Shown: positions 54,107 to 63,663, counted from the first letter of the stretch. The stretch is DNA of 64,000 bases from an uncultured Roseobacter sp. (GCF_947496515.1 NZ_CANMDB010000003.1:186001-250000); one strand, 5' to 3'. The notes: generated by a model not told the origin, from the sequence alone. A program made the numbers and translations.

Positions 54107-55264
54107 TCAGGCCCGCTCGATCGCCAGCGCCGTGCCTTCGCCGCCGCCGATGCAGATGGCTGCCACACCGCGCTTCAACCCGCGTTTTTCCAGCGCATTC
54201 AATAGGGTAACGATGATCCGCGCGCCCGACGCCCCGATCGGATGACCCAAGGCACAGGCCCCTCCGTTCACGTTCACCCGCGCGTGGTCGATGCCCATTT
54301 CCCGCATGAAGGCGAGCGGCACCACCGCAAAGGCTTCGTTCACCTCCCACAGATCGACGCTGTTCTTGTCCCAGCCGATCCGGTCCAGCAGCTTCTGCGC
54401 GGCGGGCACCGGTGCCGTGGTGAAAAGCCCGGGCGCCTGCGCGTGACTGGCGTGGCCGATGACCCGCGCACGGGCGTCGCCGGTGCCCTCGGCGCTCAGC
54501 ACCAGCGCCGCCGCACCGTCCGAGATCGAGGAGGCATTGGCCGCGGTCACCGTGCCCCCCTCACGAAAGGCCGGCTTTAGCTGCGGGATCTTGTCGGGGC
54601 GCGCGGTGCCCGGCTGCTCGTCGGCGCTGACGGTGGTGGTACCCTTGCGCGTGGCAATCTCCAGCGGGGTGATCTCGCGATCAAAGCCGCCGCTCTCCTG
54701 CGCCTTCAGCGCGCGCGACAGGGAGGCCAAGGCATAGTCATCCTGGATGTCCCGGGTAAACTGATAGGTCTCGGCGCAGTCCTCGGCAAAGGTCCCCATC
54801 AGACGTCCCTTGTCATAGGCGTCCTCCAACCCATCCAGGAACATGTGATCAATCACCTGACCGTGCCCGATCCGCGCACCACCGCGCATTTTTGGCAATA
54901 GATACGGGGCGTTGGTCATGCTCTCCATACCGCCCGCCACCACAGTGTCCGACTGCCCGAGGGCGATCTGATCAAAGGCGATCATCGCCGCCTTCATGCC
55001 CGATCCGCACATCTTGTTGAGCGTGGTGGCCGGGACCTCTTCGCCCAGACCCGCCCGGAAACCGGCCTGCCGCGCGGGGGCCTGGCCCTGACCTGCGGGT
55101 AGCACACAGCCCATGATCAGCTCGTCCACAGCGGGTGCATTTGCCTGAGCCACCGCAGCGGCAATTGCCGCGCCGCCCAGGTCCGCCGCGCTCAACGAGC
55201 CGAGCGCGCCCTGAAACCCGCCCATCGGTGTGCGTGAAGCCCCCGTGATCACAACCTGCCGCAT
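54107..55264 (-). CDS. Acetyl-CoA C-acyltransferase (thiolase)
   Basis: A 385-residue thiolase. The nucleophile C86 is in LNKMCGSGM, then NEAFAVV, the [16 protein letters not shown] motif, and the second cysteine in AICIGGGEG. It condenses two acetyl-CoA or cleaves 3-ketoacyl-CoA. There is no partner reductase, PHB synthase or beta-oxidation gene nearby, so the direction is open. It precedes the fRMsr gene by 6 bp and diverges from the STAS gene across 79 bp. Confidence 0.93.
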   Translation of the reverse strand: MRQVVITGASRTPMGGFQGALGSLSAADLGGAAIAAAVAQANAPAVDELIMGCVLPAGQGQAPARQAGFRAGLGEEVPATTLNKMCGSGMKAAMIAFDQIALGQSDTVVAGGMESMTNAPYLLPKMRGGARIGHGQVIDHMFLDGLEDAYDKGRLMGTFAEDCAETYQFTRDIQDDYALASLSRALKAQESGGFDREITPLEIATRKGTTTVSADEQPGTARPDKIPQLKPAFREGGTVTAANASSISDGAAALVLSAEGTGDARARVIGHASHAQAPGLFTTAPVPAAQKLLDRIGWDKNSVDLWEVNEAFAVVPLAFMREMGIDHARVNVNGGACALGHPIGASGARIIVTLLNALEKRGLKRGVAAICIGGGEGTALAIERA

Positions 55265-55343
55265 GGCGTCGACCCTCCCTCTTCAAGACTTTCGTAAGAC
55301 TTGCCGCGTACACTCTGCGGCACGCGCGTCAAGAGGCCATATT

Positions 55344-55682
55344 ATGCGACTCTCCACCAAGAAAGAACAGCAGTTGTGCATCGTTTCGGTCGAAGAGCCG
55401 CGCATCGATGCGGCCAGCGCGCTGAGGTTCAAGGACGCCATGCGCCAGCAGACAGGCGAGATGGATGGGCACGTCGTGCTCGACCTCAGCGCGGTGCAAT
55501 TCATTGATTCGAGCGGGCTCGGCGCGATCGTCGCGGCGCTCAAGAACATTGGTAACGACCGTCAGATGGCCGTCGCGGGGCTGACGCCCGCCGTTGCGCG
55601 GGTGTTTCAGCTGACGCGGATGGATACGGTTTTTGCCATCTTTTCCACCCTGGACGGTGCCGTCAACGAACTGCGGGCCTGA
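55344..55682 (+). CDS. STAS-domain anti-sigma-factor antagonist
   Basis: A 112-residue single STAS domain of the SpoIIAA/RsbV type. The phosphorylatable serine lies in FIDSSGLGAIVAAL (S56/S57). The start at 55344 has AGAGG 7 bp upstream; the frame is open further but non-coding. It is followed 31 bp later by the cognate-looking anti-sigma kinase gene, so the two form a partner-switch pair. No sigma factor gene is adjacent. Confidence 0.88.
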   Translation: MRLSTKKEQQLCIVSVEEPRIDAASALRFKDAMRQQTGEMDGHVVLDLSAVQFIDSSGLGAIVAALKNIGNDRQMAVAGLTPAVARVFQLTRMDTVFAIFSTLDGAVNELRA

Positions 55683-55713
55683 CCGCGGCACAGCGCTGGA
55701 AAGACCCTGATCA

Positions 55714-56178
55714 ATGCAGCTTTTCCCGTCCTTTGAGCTGCTGATCGAAGCCGAGCCTCTCGCCGTGCGAGACGGCTTAGCCAAAATCCTCGCCGCCCTG
55801 GACCCGCTTGCTTTGAACGTCGAGGATGCCGCCACTGTCGAACTGGTTCTGGCAGAGGTGCTCAACAACGTGTCCGAGCATGCCTACCGGGATAAGAATA
55901 GCGCGCCCCCCATCCATGTGCTTTGCCAGCCGGAGCGTCGCGGCCTGCAGTTTACCGTGACAGACCATGGCCATCCGTTTCCCGATGCCGCACTTCCCGG
56001 GGACGAACCGGCTGCCCTTGACGTAGAGCGCGCTGCCCTGCCCGAAGGTGGTTTTGGATGGTCAATGATCCACGCGCTGGCCCGGGACATCCGCTACCGC
56101 CGCAAGGCGTCCACAAACGAGCTGACCTTGTGCCTGCCTATGAAAGTGGCTTCGGCGATCAAGGATGCGTCGTCATAG
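55714..56178 (+). CDS. RsbW-like anti-sigma factor / serine kinase
   Basis: A 154-residue HATPase_c protein of the anti-sigma type. The N-box is VELVLAEVLNNVSEHAY (N51/N52), the G1 box FTVTDHGHPFP and the G2 box EGGFGWSMIHALA. It would phosphorylate the upstream STAS protein and bind a sigma factor or other target when the STAS protein is inactive. The target is not identified. The reading frame continues 71 codons past its amber stop without another stop (see the following feature). Confidence 0.85.
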   Translation: MQLFPSFELLIEAEPLAVRDGLAKILAALDPLALNVEDAATVELVLAEVLNNVSEHAYRDKNSAPPIHVLCQPERRGLQFTVTDHGHPFPDAALPGDEPAALDVERAALPEGGFGWSMIHALARDIRYRRKASTNELTLCLPMKVASAIKDASS

Positions 56179-56394
56179 CAGGTTCGCTGCCGCCCGGATG
56201 AGGCACCGGTTGCCCCCTTTTCCGGAAGGGGAAAGGCGCAGGTCGAGTACCGCTTCTTTCCGACCCATCACCCACTCTTTTGCTGGCGCGTCACCAAAGG
56301 CGGCCGCCCTAAGCGAGTTGGGCTGATCGCGATAAACCTTACACCACCGCATCTGGACGCATTGGTTGATGATCTAGCGCGCCAACTGGCGTAG
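56179..56394 (+). pseudogene. Open 71-codon stretch after the RsbW-like stop, possible gene remnant
   Basis: In the same frame as the preceding gene, immediately after its TAG, 71 codons are open to a second TAG at 56392. The protein-like part is KAQVEYRFFPTHHPLF, then KGGRPKRVGLIAINL and a charged helix DALVDDLARQLA. There is no good start. It may be a remnant of another small gene or a read-through tail. It fills about half of the 517-bp gap before ggt; the remainder shows nothing recognisable. Confidence 0.3.
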
Positions 56395-56695
56395 GGTCGG
56401 CACAAGCCGAAGTATCAAGGCCGCCTGCACCTGCAGTGGCGGAAGCTGGTTGACCGCAGTCCGCGAAAAGACCGCCACAATCGTGCCACAATTTGCCCAG
56501 AAACTGCCTTATTCACACCATAATTGCGCCGTTTTCTCCCGTCATAAGAGAAAGGTAGCTGTTTTTCTGGCTTCCCTCGACGTCGCGCTTAATTGCCCCC
56601 ACCCAGTGCGCGGCGTCGAGGACTTTACCGGGCATCCCATGGACATTGCAGCGCAGACGACTACTCTCCGGCCAACACCGCCGAGGGGGAGATCT

Positions 56696-58270
56696 ATGCG
56701 TGACTTTCATTTTCCGGGCCGCTCGCCCGTGCTGGCCACCAACGGCATGTGCGCCACCTCGCACCCCCTCGGGGCCAAGACCGCCATCGACATTCTGGAA
56801 CGCGGCGGCAATGCGATGGATGCGGCCATCGCAGGCGCAGTGGTTCTGGGCATTTGCGAACCGCAAATGACCGGGATTGGCGGCGATTGTTTTGTTCTTT
56901 GGCACGACGGAGATGGCGATGTTCAGGCGCTGAACGGATCCGGCAGGGCCCCCGCAGCGTCCGATGCCGCCGGTCTCCGCGCAGCGGGGCTTTCGGCTGT
57001 ACCCGTGGACAGTGCGCATGCGGTGACCGTTCCCGGCGCCATCGACGCTTTCTGCCATCTATCTCAAACAGTTGGTAAAATCGGGCTGGAGGCCATCCTG
57101 GCCCCGGCGATCGCGGCGGCGGAAAACGGCGTGCCCGTTGCCGCGCGTGCCGCCTTTGACTGGGCGCAGGACGGCGCTGTGCTGCAAGGGGTCGCGCGTG
57201 ATCACTACCTGATCGGGGGGCAGGCGCCCAAAAGCGGCCAGATCTTCCGCGCACCGGGGCAGGCGGAGGTGTTGCGCCGCGTGGCCGAACAGGGGCGCGA
57301 CGCCTTCTACACCGGTGAGATCGCCGAGGACATGATCCGCGCGCTAACCGCGTCGGGGGGATGTCATACGCCGGAGGATTTCGCCAAGGTCGCCGCCACG
57401 CCGACCACGCCTGTCGCGGGCACCTACCGGGACATCGAAGTGGTCGAGCATCCGCCCAACAGTCACGGCGCGACGGCGCTGCTGATGATGAATATCCTGT
57501 CTCATTTCGACATTGCAGGTATGGACCCGCTGGGAGCGGCGCGCGCCCACATCGAGGCAGAGGCCGCCAAGCTCGCCTATGACGCCCGGAACCGGTTCAT
57601 TGCCGATGCGGATCACACTACGCGGCTGGAGCATATGCTGAGCCCCGACACGGCGCAGAAACTCGCCGCGCTGATTGACCCGCAGCGGGCCATGCCCAAC
57701 GCCAAGACCCTTTCGGAGAGCGTGCACAAGGACACGATCTATATCACCGTGGTGGATCGCGACGGCATGTCCGTCTCGCTGATCTACTCGATTTTCCACG
57801 GTTTCGGCTCAGGGATCGCGTCCGAGAAATACGGCATCCTGTTGCAGAACCGCGGTGCCGGCTTCACGCTGGAGCAAGGCCACCCGAACGAGCTTGGCCC
57901 CGGCAAACGGCCCTTGCACACGATCATCCCCGGCATGGTGCGCAAAGACGGCAGGATCATCATGCCGTTCGGGGTCATGGGCGGCGCGTATCAGCCAAAC
58001 GGTCATGCGCGATTTGCGTCCAACATCACAGATTTTGGTCTCGACCCGCAGGCCGCGATCGACATGCCGCGGGCCTTCTCGGACCAGGGCGATATGAAGG
58101 TCGAGCGGGGCTATTCCGACGCGGTCCGCCAAGAACTCGTGGAGATGGGGCACCGTGTGAGCATCCCGGAGGTACCCATCGGCGGCGCGCAGGCCATTCT
58201 CATCCGTGACGACGGCGTGCTCGAAGGGGCCAGTGACCCACGCAAGGACGGCTGCGCGCTCGGCTACTGA
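56696..58270 (+). CDS. Gamma-glutamyltransferase family protein
   Basis: A 524-residue Ntn-hydrolase precursor. The autoprocessing nucleophile is T347 in KDTIYITVVDRDG, preceding SVSLIYSIFHGFGSG; NMCATSHPLGAKTAIDIL-like and GGNAMDAAIAGAVVLGICEPQMTGIGGD segments mark the large subunit. The TTH of classical enzymes is TIY here. It would cleave glutathione or gamma-glutamyl compounds. GAGGGGGAG lies 4 bp before the ATG at 56696, so the 82 upstream in-frame codons are not used. No signal peptide is seen, unusual for a periplasmic GGT. Confidence 0.85.
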   Translation: MRDFHFPGRSPVLATNGMCATSHPLGAKTAIDILERGGNAMDAAIAGAVVLGICEPQMTGIGGDCFVLWHDGDGDVQALNGSGRAPAASDAAGLRAAGLSAVPVDSAHAVTVPGAIDAFCHLSQTVGKIGLEAILAPAIAAAENGVPVAARAAFDWAQDGAVLQGVARDHYLIGGQAPKSGQIFRAPGQAEVLRRVAEQGRDAFYTGEIAEDMIRALTASGGCHTPEDFAKVAATPTTPVAGTYRDIEVVEHPPNSHGATALLMMNILSHFDIAGMDPLGAARAHIEAEAAKLAYDARNRFIADADHTTRLEHMLSPDTAQKLAALIDPQRAMPNAKTLSESVHKDTIYITVVDRDGMSVSLIYSIFHGFGSGIASEKYGILLQNRGAGFTLEQGHPNELGPGKRPLHTIIPGMVRKDGRIIMPFGVMGGAYQPNGHARFASNITDFGLDPQAAIDMPRAFSDQGDMKVERGYSDAVRQELVEMGHRVSIPEVPIGGAQAILIRDDGVLEGASDPRKDGCALGY

Positions 58271-58272
58271 GC

Positions 58273-58599
58273 TTAGTTTAGCTGGAAGTGCAGCGGATAG
58301 GTGCCGTCCTGAAACGGTCCGAACAGATCCGGAATATCCGGGTGATCCACCGGCTCGCCGGAGTAATCCGCGATCAGGTTCTGCTCCGACACATAGGCCA
58401 CGTAATAGCTCTGCTCATTCTCGGCGAGCAGGTGGTAGTAGGGCTGCTCCTTGGCCGGGCGGCTGTCCTCGGGAATCGCCTCATACCACTCGTCCGTATT
58501 GGCGAATTCCGGGTCGACGTCGAAGATGACACCACGAAAAGGGTGCTTCTTGTGACGGACCACTTGGCCAAGGTGATATTTCGCGCGTGTTCTGAGCAT
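58273..58599 (-). CDS. hspQ: Heat-shock/hemimethylated-DNA-binding protein HspQ
   Basis: A 108-residue YccV/HspQ-fold protein. It starts MLRTRAKYHLGQVVRHKKHPFRGVIFDVDPEF and has the family segments PYYHLLAENEQSYYVAYVSEQNL and LFGPFQDGTYPLHFQLN. In E. coli it is an adaptor that tunes Lon proteolysis. It converges on the gamma-glutamyltransferase gene with a 2-bp gap. The ATG at 58599 is chosen over a TTG three codons upstream. Confidence 0.9.
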   Translation of the reverse strand: MLRTRAKYHLGQVVRHKKHPFRGVIFDVDPEFANTDEWYEAIPEDSRPAKEQPYYHLLAENEQSYYVAYVSEQNLIADYSGEPVDHPDIPDLFGPFQDGTYPLHFQLN

Positions 58600-58830
58600 G
58601 TCAATCAAGCTGTGTAGACATCGACCGTAGCTGGTTCAAGGGCGATTTGTCCAATCACGGGCTGGGTCGGGACCGAAACAGTCTGTGAACTGCCCACCGA
58701 CAGTGCGCCTGCGGACATCTTCCCGCCGGATGGTCGGGCGTCCGGCCCGGGCCGGTGCAAAACGTGATTTCCCGAAGGCGCATTTTCCGTTAGTATGCCC
58801 ATCAGAAAAACATAAAAAAGCGAGAGGCAG

Positions 58831-59415
58831 ATGAGCAGAACTCTTCGCGCACTGATGTTGGTTGTCCTGGTAGCCTCTTGTGGGGGCGGTCAGGGCACGG
58901 CACCGCGACAACTGGATGACGCGTGCCGGATCGCCGACGAGCGCCCGGACTACATCAAGGCATTCCAGCGAACCGAACGAAAATGGGGTGTGCCCGTACA
59001 CGTTCAGATGGCGACGATCCATCAGGAGAGCAAGTTTATCTCCAACGCGCGGACGCCCTACCGTTATGCGTTGGGCGTCATTCCTATGGGGCGTCAGTCC
59101 AGTGCCTATGGATATGCGCAGGCTCTGGATGGCACGTGGGAAGACTACAAAAAAGCAACCGGCAAGCGGTTTGCCCGCCGTGACCGGATCCGCGATGCGT
59201 CGGATTTCATGGGTTGGTACATGAACATCAGCCAGTCGCGCAACGGCATCCCGCTGACGGACACCCGCAACCAGTATTTGGCCTATCACGAAGGGCACAC
59301 CGGCTACGCGCGTGGCAGCTACAATCGTAAGTCCTGGCTGCTCGGTGTCGCCAATAAGGTCGATGCCCGTGCTGACGTGTACCAGACCCAGCTGGCGACC
59401 TGCAGGCTGCGGTAA
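58831..59415 (+). CDS. Lipoprotein with lytic-transglycosylase (SLT-like) domain
   Basis: A 194-residue lipoprotein: signal peptide MSRTLRALMLVVLVASC with lipidated C17, then a lysozyme-like domain with the probable catalytic E66 in MATIHQESKFISNARTP, and AYGYAQALDGTWEDYKKATGKR and YLAYHEGHTGYARGSY further on. It should cleave peptidoglycan from the outer membrane or periplasm. AGAGGCAG lies 5 bp before the ATG. It converges with lolA across 6 bp. The 231 bp between hspQ and this gene hold no convincing gene. Confidence 0.85.
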   Translation: MSRTLRALMLVVLVASCGGGQGTAPRQLDDACRIADERPDYIKAFQRTERKWGVPVHVQMATIHQESKFISNARTPYRYALGVIPMGRQSSAYGYAQALDGTWEDYKKATGKRFARRDRIRDASDFMGWYMNISQSRNGIPLTDTRNQYLAYHEGHTGYARGSYNRKSWLLGVANKVDARADVYQTQLATCRLR

Positions 59416-59421
59416 CGCGGC

Positions 59422-60024
59422 TTAACGATCCCGGTCGCGCACCGCCAATTGCGGGTCAAAGAGCCTGTTGGCGAGGCTCATGCCCGTCTCCATCGCGCCG
59501 AGCGTGACGGTCGTCTGTCCGCCATTGGCGTCGTTGATCACCCATTTGCGCAGAGCCGTTGGCGATGCGGTAAAGCTCATCTCGATGGTGCCGTATTCCG
59601 GATTATTCGGATCCTGTGCGGTGACGACCGTTGCAGTGCCGTCGAAATCATGGCCGACGACCATCCGCGCCTGCTGCAGGTTGACCTGACGCGCCAGGAT
59701 CAGCGACAGCGGCGTCCGCCGCAGCGGGTATGTTTCCGGCGCCTGGTTCGACTTGCCGTCGAGGATGTAGACGGCATTGGCGCTGGCCAGTACCAGCGCC
59801 TGCTCGGGCGGATCATACTCGAACCGCATCCGGCCCGGGCGGCTGATATAGAGATTTCCCGAACTGATAGAACCATCGTCGTTGATCTGCGTAAAAGCAG
59901 CTTTGGCCGTCTTCAGACTGTTCAGGTAGCTGGAGATCTCCGTCAGTGGCAGTTTCTCCGCCGCAGCGGGCAAGGCTGTTGCAACGCTCAGGGCGAGGCT
60001 CAGAAGAACCGCAGACAGACGCAT
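59422..60024 (-). CDS. lolA: Outer-membrane lipoprotein carrier protein LolA
   Basis: A 200-residue periplasmic chaperone that carries lipoproteins from LolCDE to the outer membrane. It has the signal peptide MRLSAVLLSLALSVATALPAAAE and the LolA pattern SYLNSLKTAKAAFTQINDDGS, GNLYISRPGRMRFEYDPPE, and VINDANGGQTTVTL. The ATG at 60024 with GAAGGAA upstream is preferred over a GTG two codons earlier. In the same window as lspA and several lipoproteins but not in an operon with them. Confidence 0.9.
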   Translation of the reverse strand: MRLSAVLLSLALSVATALPAAAEKLPLTEISSYLNSLKTAKAAFTQINDDGSISSGNLYISRPGRMRFEYDPPEQALVLASANAVYILDGKSNQAPETYPLRRTPLSLILARQVNLQQARMVVGHDFDGTATVVTAQDPNNPEYGTIEMSFTASPTALRKWVINDANGGQTTVTLGAMETGMSLANRLFDPQLAVRDRDR

Positions 60025-60252
60025 GATCACATTCCTTCGTATTGGCTACGTTGATGCATATAGGGTCTGCGCGCCGCTATGCGATAACACCCGGCGGAAA
60101 ACCGGTCACAGTGATGCGAGCGGGGCGCACCGACCTTCCCTGCCGAGGGTCGTCGGCAGGTCCAAGGGTGCGGGGTAAGCGCGCAGATACATGTGGCGCA
60201 CCCGCTGGGGGTTTCTGGCGGCAGGCGCGGTGATTGGTCGTTAGGAAATATA

Positions 60253-60266
60253 ATTACCTAGGTAAT
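60253..60266. promoter_or_regulatory. 14-bp palindrome upstream of the RTX gene
   Basis: ATTACCT/AGGTAAT is a perfect palindrome in the AT-rich half of the 425-bp gap between lolA and the RTX gene. It is about 185 bp before the RTX start. A regulator site is possible; nothing else identifies it. Confidence 0.4.
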
Positions 60267-60352
60267 AAAAAATCTGAACCCTCCTAAGATGTTGATTTAA
60301 GTCGAAACTACGTCTTCTGTGATCACGTTGGCGACGCCGTATCGGCGCTGAT

Positions 60353-60368
60353 TTCACACTTGTGTGAA
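60353..60368. promoter_or_regulatory. Inverted repeat near the RTX gene promoter
   Basis: TTCACAC and GTGTGAA around TT, 82 bp before the RTX start. The half-site resembles CRP/FNR-family TGTGA boxes, but the spacing is much tighter, so assignment to a regulator is not made. Confidence 0.4.
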
Positions 60369-60449
60369 CCAAATTGTTGACCGAATCGACACAGCGGTCA
60401 CAAATCTTAACCATTGTTAGCAACGTATTTTCAAAAAAGGATTAGCGCT

Positions 60450-63400
60450 ATGGCGACGCCAACAGAGTGGCTCAATGAATTTCAAGTGAACACCGGGGCA
60501 GCTGCGACGGGTGGTCAATCCAACCCCCAGATCATCGGGTTGAACAACGGGGGGTTTGTTGTCGCCTGGGTCGAGGCAAGCAGCGGTACGATCGCTGAGC
60601 CTCCCGCAGGGCAAGATATTGTCGCCAAGGTGTTCGATGCCGAAGGCAATGTGGTCAAGGACAGCTTCCGGCTCAACGTCTTTGGCAACGCCGATGACGA
60701 GCGCGATTTCGATCTTGTGGCGACCCATGACGGGTTCGCGATGGCCTACGTGAAAGACTACATCTCGGCCACCAACCAGACGCAGATCCTCTATGAACGG
60801 TTCGACTTTGAAGGCGTTCGTCAGGTAGGGGCAGGCACCGCAGGCAGCCTGGCGCTGGAAAATGTGGCGGCGGACTTTCTGTCTGATCCGCAGATCGCCG
60901 CCAATCTGATCGCCAGCAATGACGATCTTTATGTGGCCTACGAGGATGATGTGGGCACGGATACCGACATCAGCGCCCGGATCATCGACCAGAATGGCGC
61001 GCTTGGCGCGGAGTTTGGCTCGGCCCAGAACAGTCCTGATTTTGACCGTTTGGGCGATGTCACCGTGCTCAGCAACGGCAATTTCGTCACCGCCTATCTG
61101 GAGGACGACGCAGGCACCACAAGTGTCGAGTTCACGATCCGCACTGAAACAGGTGCCACCGTCGGAGTAAACGCGCGCTTTCTGGCGTCGGAAGGCTCTG
61201 AGGTGAATGTCTCCGCCCTTGAGGGCGGCGGATTTGTCGCGGCCTATGTGTTCAACGGCGATGTGCTCTTTCGCACATTCGATAACGCTGGAGCCCTGCA
61301 GGACAGCGGCACCGTCGCCAGCGGCACCAACAGCCAAAATGAGGTCGTGGTGCAAGGCCTGCCCGATGGCGGGTTTGTGGTGGCTTGGGATGACGACACC
61401 TCCGGCGACCTTTTTGCGCGGCGCTACAATGCTGATGGCACGTCGAACGGCAGTCAGTTCACAGTCGAGAACGCCGCTACCACCCAGATTGACATCGGCG
61501 TTACGGGCGACGGACGCATTCTTTTCACCTGGGTCGCCAATGACGGGCTTGGCGAGATCTTCGCCTCGGTGTGGGATCCGCGCGACAGTGTGATCGATCC
61601 CAGTGACTATGACGTGGAAAAGGCGCATGTGCTGAACTCCGACGTGATCACCACCGGCCTGGGCGGCTCGACCGTTCTGGCGGGCTTCGGCTCCAAGACC
61701 GTGTTCGGTCAGGGCGGCAATGACATCATCAATGCCTCTTCAGGCGGCGGTGAGTACTTCGGCGGCGGCGGTAATGATATCATCTTCGCCAGCAACACAG
61801 CGTTTGAAACGCTCGATGGCGGTGCCGGAATCGACACGCTAAACACGACGCTGTTCAACGGCACCTACGAGATTGACCTCGAAACCGGCGTCACGAACTT
61901 CGCGCCGGAAAGCTTCGTCAACTTCGAGAATGTCATTACCGGCAACGGTGATACGACGGTCAAAGGGACAGCTGGTAACAACATCATCACCACGGGCAGC
62001 GGCAACGACACGGTGAATGGCGGGGGCGGCAACGATACGATCAATACCGGTCTTGGGAATGATACGATCGACGGCGATGCCGGTAACGACACGATCAATG
62101 CCGGTGGAGGCGACGATACCATCAACGGTGGCACGGGCAACGACACGATCTTTGCCGGGTCCGGCAATGACACGGTCACCGCAAGCTCCGGGACCGATAC
62201 AGTGTTTGGCGGCCTGGGCAACGACACGCTGTTCTCGTCCGGTGTCGATACGATCTTTGGCGAGGAGGGCAACGACACGATCCATGCAGCCAATGGTTTG
62301 CCGGAAACCCTGGATGGCGGCACTGGTGTCGATACGCTCATCACAACTTCCTTCGGTGGCAACTACGTCGTCGATCTGCGCACGGGCCTCACCAACTTCG
62401 GCGGTGAGCTCTTTACGAACTTCGAGAATATCACCTCCGGCGCGGGCAATGACGAACTCTTTGGGTTCGCGGCCGACAATGTCATGAATGGCGGTGCGGG
62501 CAACGACAGGATCCTTGCCTTCAACGGCAATGACACACTGATCGGTGGCCTCGGTGACGACACGCTGAACGGCGGTGAGGGTAACGACAACATCTCCGGC
62601 GGTGACGGCAAGGACACGGTCTTTGGCCAGCAGGGCAACGACGTGATCAATGGCGGGGCCGATGAAGACCAGCTCTTCGGCGAGGACGGCAATGACACCA
62701 TCAACGGCGGCGAGGGCGATGACACCATCGGCGGCGCCAACGGCAGTGATAACATCGACGGTGATGGCGGCAATGACGAGATCTTCGGCGGCGAGGGCAA
62801 TGACACCGTGCGCGGTGGCACCGGCAATGACCGGCTCTTCGGCAACGGCGGCAACGATTTCGTCGATGGTGAGGACGGCGACGACCAGATCTTCGGCGAG
62901 ACCGGGGCCGACACGCTTCTGGGCGGCGACGGCGCGGACGAGATCAACGGCGGCGGCGGCAACGACTTCATGAACGGCGAGAATGGCAACGACCGGATGT
63001 TCGGTGGCTCGAACGACGACGCGATGTTCGGCGGGTCGGGCAACGACCTGATGGACGGTCAACAGCAGGACGACGACCTGTTCGGTCAGACGGGCAATGA
63101 CACGATGTTCGGCGGCGACGGCTTTGATCTTCTCGATGGCGGGTCGGGCAATGACACGCTCTTTGGCGGCAATCAGGGCGACACGCTGCGCGGCGGCGCT
63201 GGCACCGACTTCATGGACGGTGGTGCCGGATTCGATACCTTCGACTTCAATGCGGTGTCGGAATCAGCCTTCGGGTCCGCTGACACGATCTCGGGCTTTG
63301 ACGGTGCGGGTGCGCCGGGCGGAGACGTTATTGATGTCTCTGGCATTGATGCCAACACCACCGCCGGTGGTAACCAGGCCTTCACTTTCCTCGGTGCTGT

Positions 63401-63578
63401 GACAAGCGCCGTGGGTCTTGGCTTTGGTGCAGGCGCGCTCTGGGTGCAGGAGTTCGGTGGTCAGACCCGGCTCTACGGTGAGGTGAACGGCGACGGTGTG
63501 ATCGACTTCGAAGTGCGCATCAACGATGGCCCGGGCACCGTCGCGGGCGATTACACATTGGATGAGTTCCTGCTGTAA
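60450..63578 (+). CDS. Large RTX calcium-binding secreted protein
   Basis: A 1042-residue protein for type I secretion. Residues 1-400 hold about seven repeats of a beta-propeller type (GGFVVAWVEA, GFAMAYVKDY, DDLYVAYEDD, GNFVTAYLED, GGFVAAYVFN, GGFVVAWDDD, RILFTWVAND). Residues about 415-930 contain some 40 glycine/aspartate nonapeptides (GGxGNDTxx) that bind Ca2+ and fold outside the cell. The C-terminus, about 110 residues ending GDYTLDEFLL, is the secretion signal. AAGGA lies 8 bp before the ATG; an upstream TTG start is rejected. No transporter gene is adjacent. An adhesin or surface role is possible. Confidence 0.9.
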   Translation: MATPTEWLNEFQVNTGAAATGGQSNPQIIGLNNGGFVVAWVEASSGTIAEPPAGQDIVAKVFDAEGNVVKDSFRLNVFGNADDERDFDLVATHDGFAMAYVKDYISATNQTQILYERFDFEGVRQVGAGTAGSLALENVAADFLSDPQIAANLIASNDDLYVAYEDDVGTDTDISARIIDQNGALGAEFGSAQNSPDFDRLGDVTVLSNGNFVTAYLEDDAGTTSVEFTIRTETGATVGVNARFLASEGSEVNVSALEGGGFVAAYVFNGDVLFRTFDNAGALQDSGTVASGTNSQNEVVVQGLPDGGFVVAWDDDTSGDLFARRYNADGTSNGSQFTVENAATTQIDIGVTGDGRILFTWVANDGLGEIFASVWDPRDSVIDPSDYDVEKAHVLNSDVITTGLGGSTVLAGFGSKTVFGQGGNDIINASSGGGEYFGGGGNDIIFASNTAFETLDGGAGIDTLNTTLFNGTYEIDLETGVTNFAPESFVNFENVITGNGDTTVKGTAGNNIITTGSGNDTVNGGGGNDTINTGLGNDTIDGDAGNDTINAGGGDDTINGGTGNDTIFAGSGNDTVTASSGTDTVFGGLGNDTLFSSGVDTIFGEEGNDTIHAANGLPETLDGGTGVDTLITTSFGGNYVVDLRTGLTNFGGELFTNFENITSGAGNDELFGFAADNVMNGGAGNDRILAFNGNDTLIGGLGDDTLNGGEGNDNISGGDGKDTVFGQQGNDVINGGADEDQLFGEDGNDTINGGEGDDTIGGANGSDNIDGDGGNDEIFGGEGNDTVRGGTGNDRLFGNGGNDFVDGEDGDDQIFGETGADTLLGGDGADEINGGGGNDFMNGENGNDRMFGGSNDDAMFGGSGNDLMDGQQQDDDLFGQTGNDTMFGGDGFDLLDGGSGNDTLFGGNQGDTLRGGAGTDFMDGGAGFDTFDFNAVSESAFGSADTISGFDGAGAPGGDVIDVSGIDANTTAGGNQAFTFLGAVTSAVGLGFGAGALWVQEFGGQTRLYGEVNGDGVIDFEVRINDGPGTVAGDYTLDEFLL

Positions 63579-63603
63579 ACGCCGCACCTGCTGAAAAAAT
63601 AGA

Positions 63604-63640
63604 GCCGCCGCATGGTCTGTGCCATGCGGCGGCTTTTTTT
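63604..63640 (+). terminator. Rho-independent terminator of the RTX gene
   Basis: GCCGCCGCATGG pairs with CCATGCGGCGGC (short loop), followed directly by seven Ts, 25 bp after the stop. A textbook terminator. Confidence 0.95.
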
Positions 63641-63663
63641 CGGCTGGAGAGGCGCGGGCGGTG

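Noticed and set aside
56450-56695. N-terminal extension of the gamma-glutamyltransferase (82 codons)
   Set aside because: A strong GAGGGGGAG ribosome site precedes the ATG at 56696 and the extension has no signal peptide or homology that I recognise.
58605-58802. 65-codon minus-strand frame between hspQ and the SLT lipoprotein
   Set aside because: No domain, no ribosome site, atypical residues; more likely non-coding.
61839-63062. Repetitive minus-strand frame over the RTX repeats
   Set aside because: The repeats come from the Ca2+-binding nonapeptides of the + strand protein; the antisense product only mirrors them.
61980-63200. Short regularly spaced repeats suggesting a CRISPR array
   Set aside because: The periodicity is 27 bp in steps of codons, variable in sequence, and inside an open reading frame; no direct repeat-spacer pattern.
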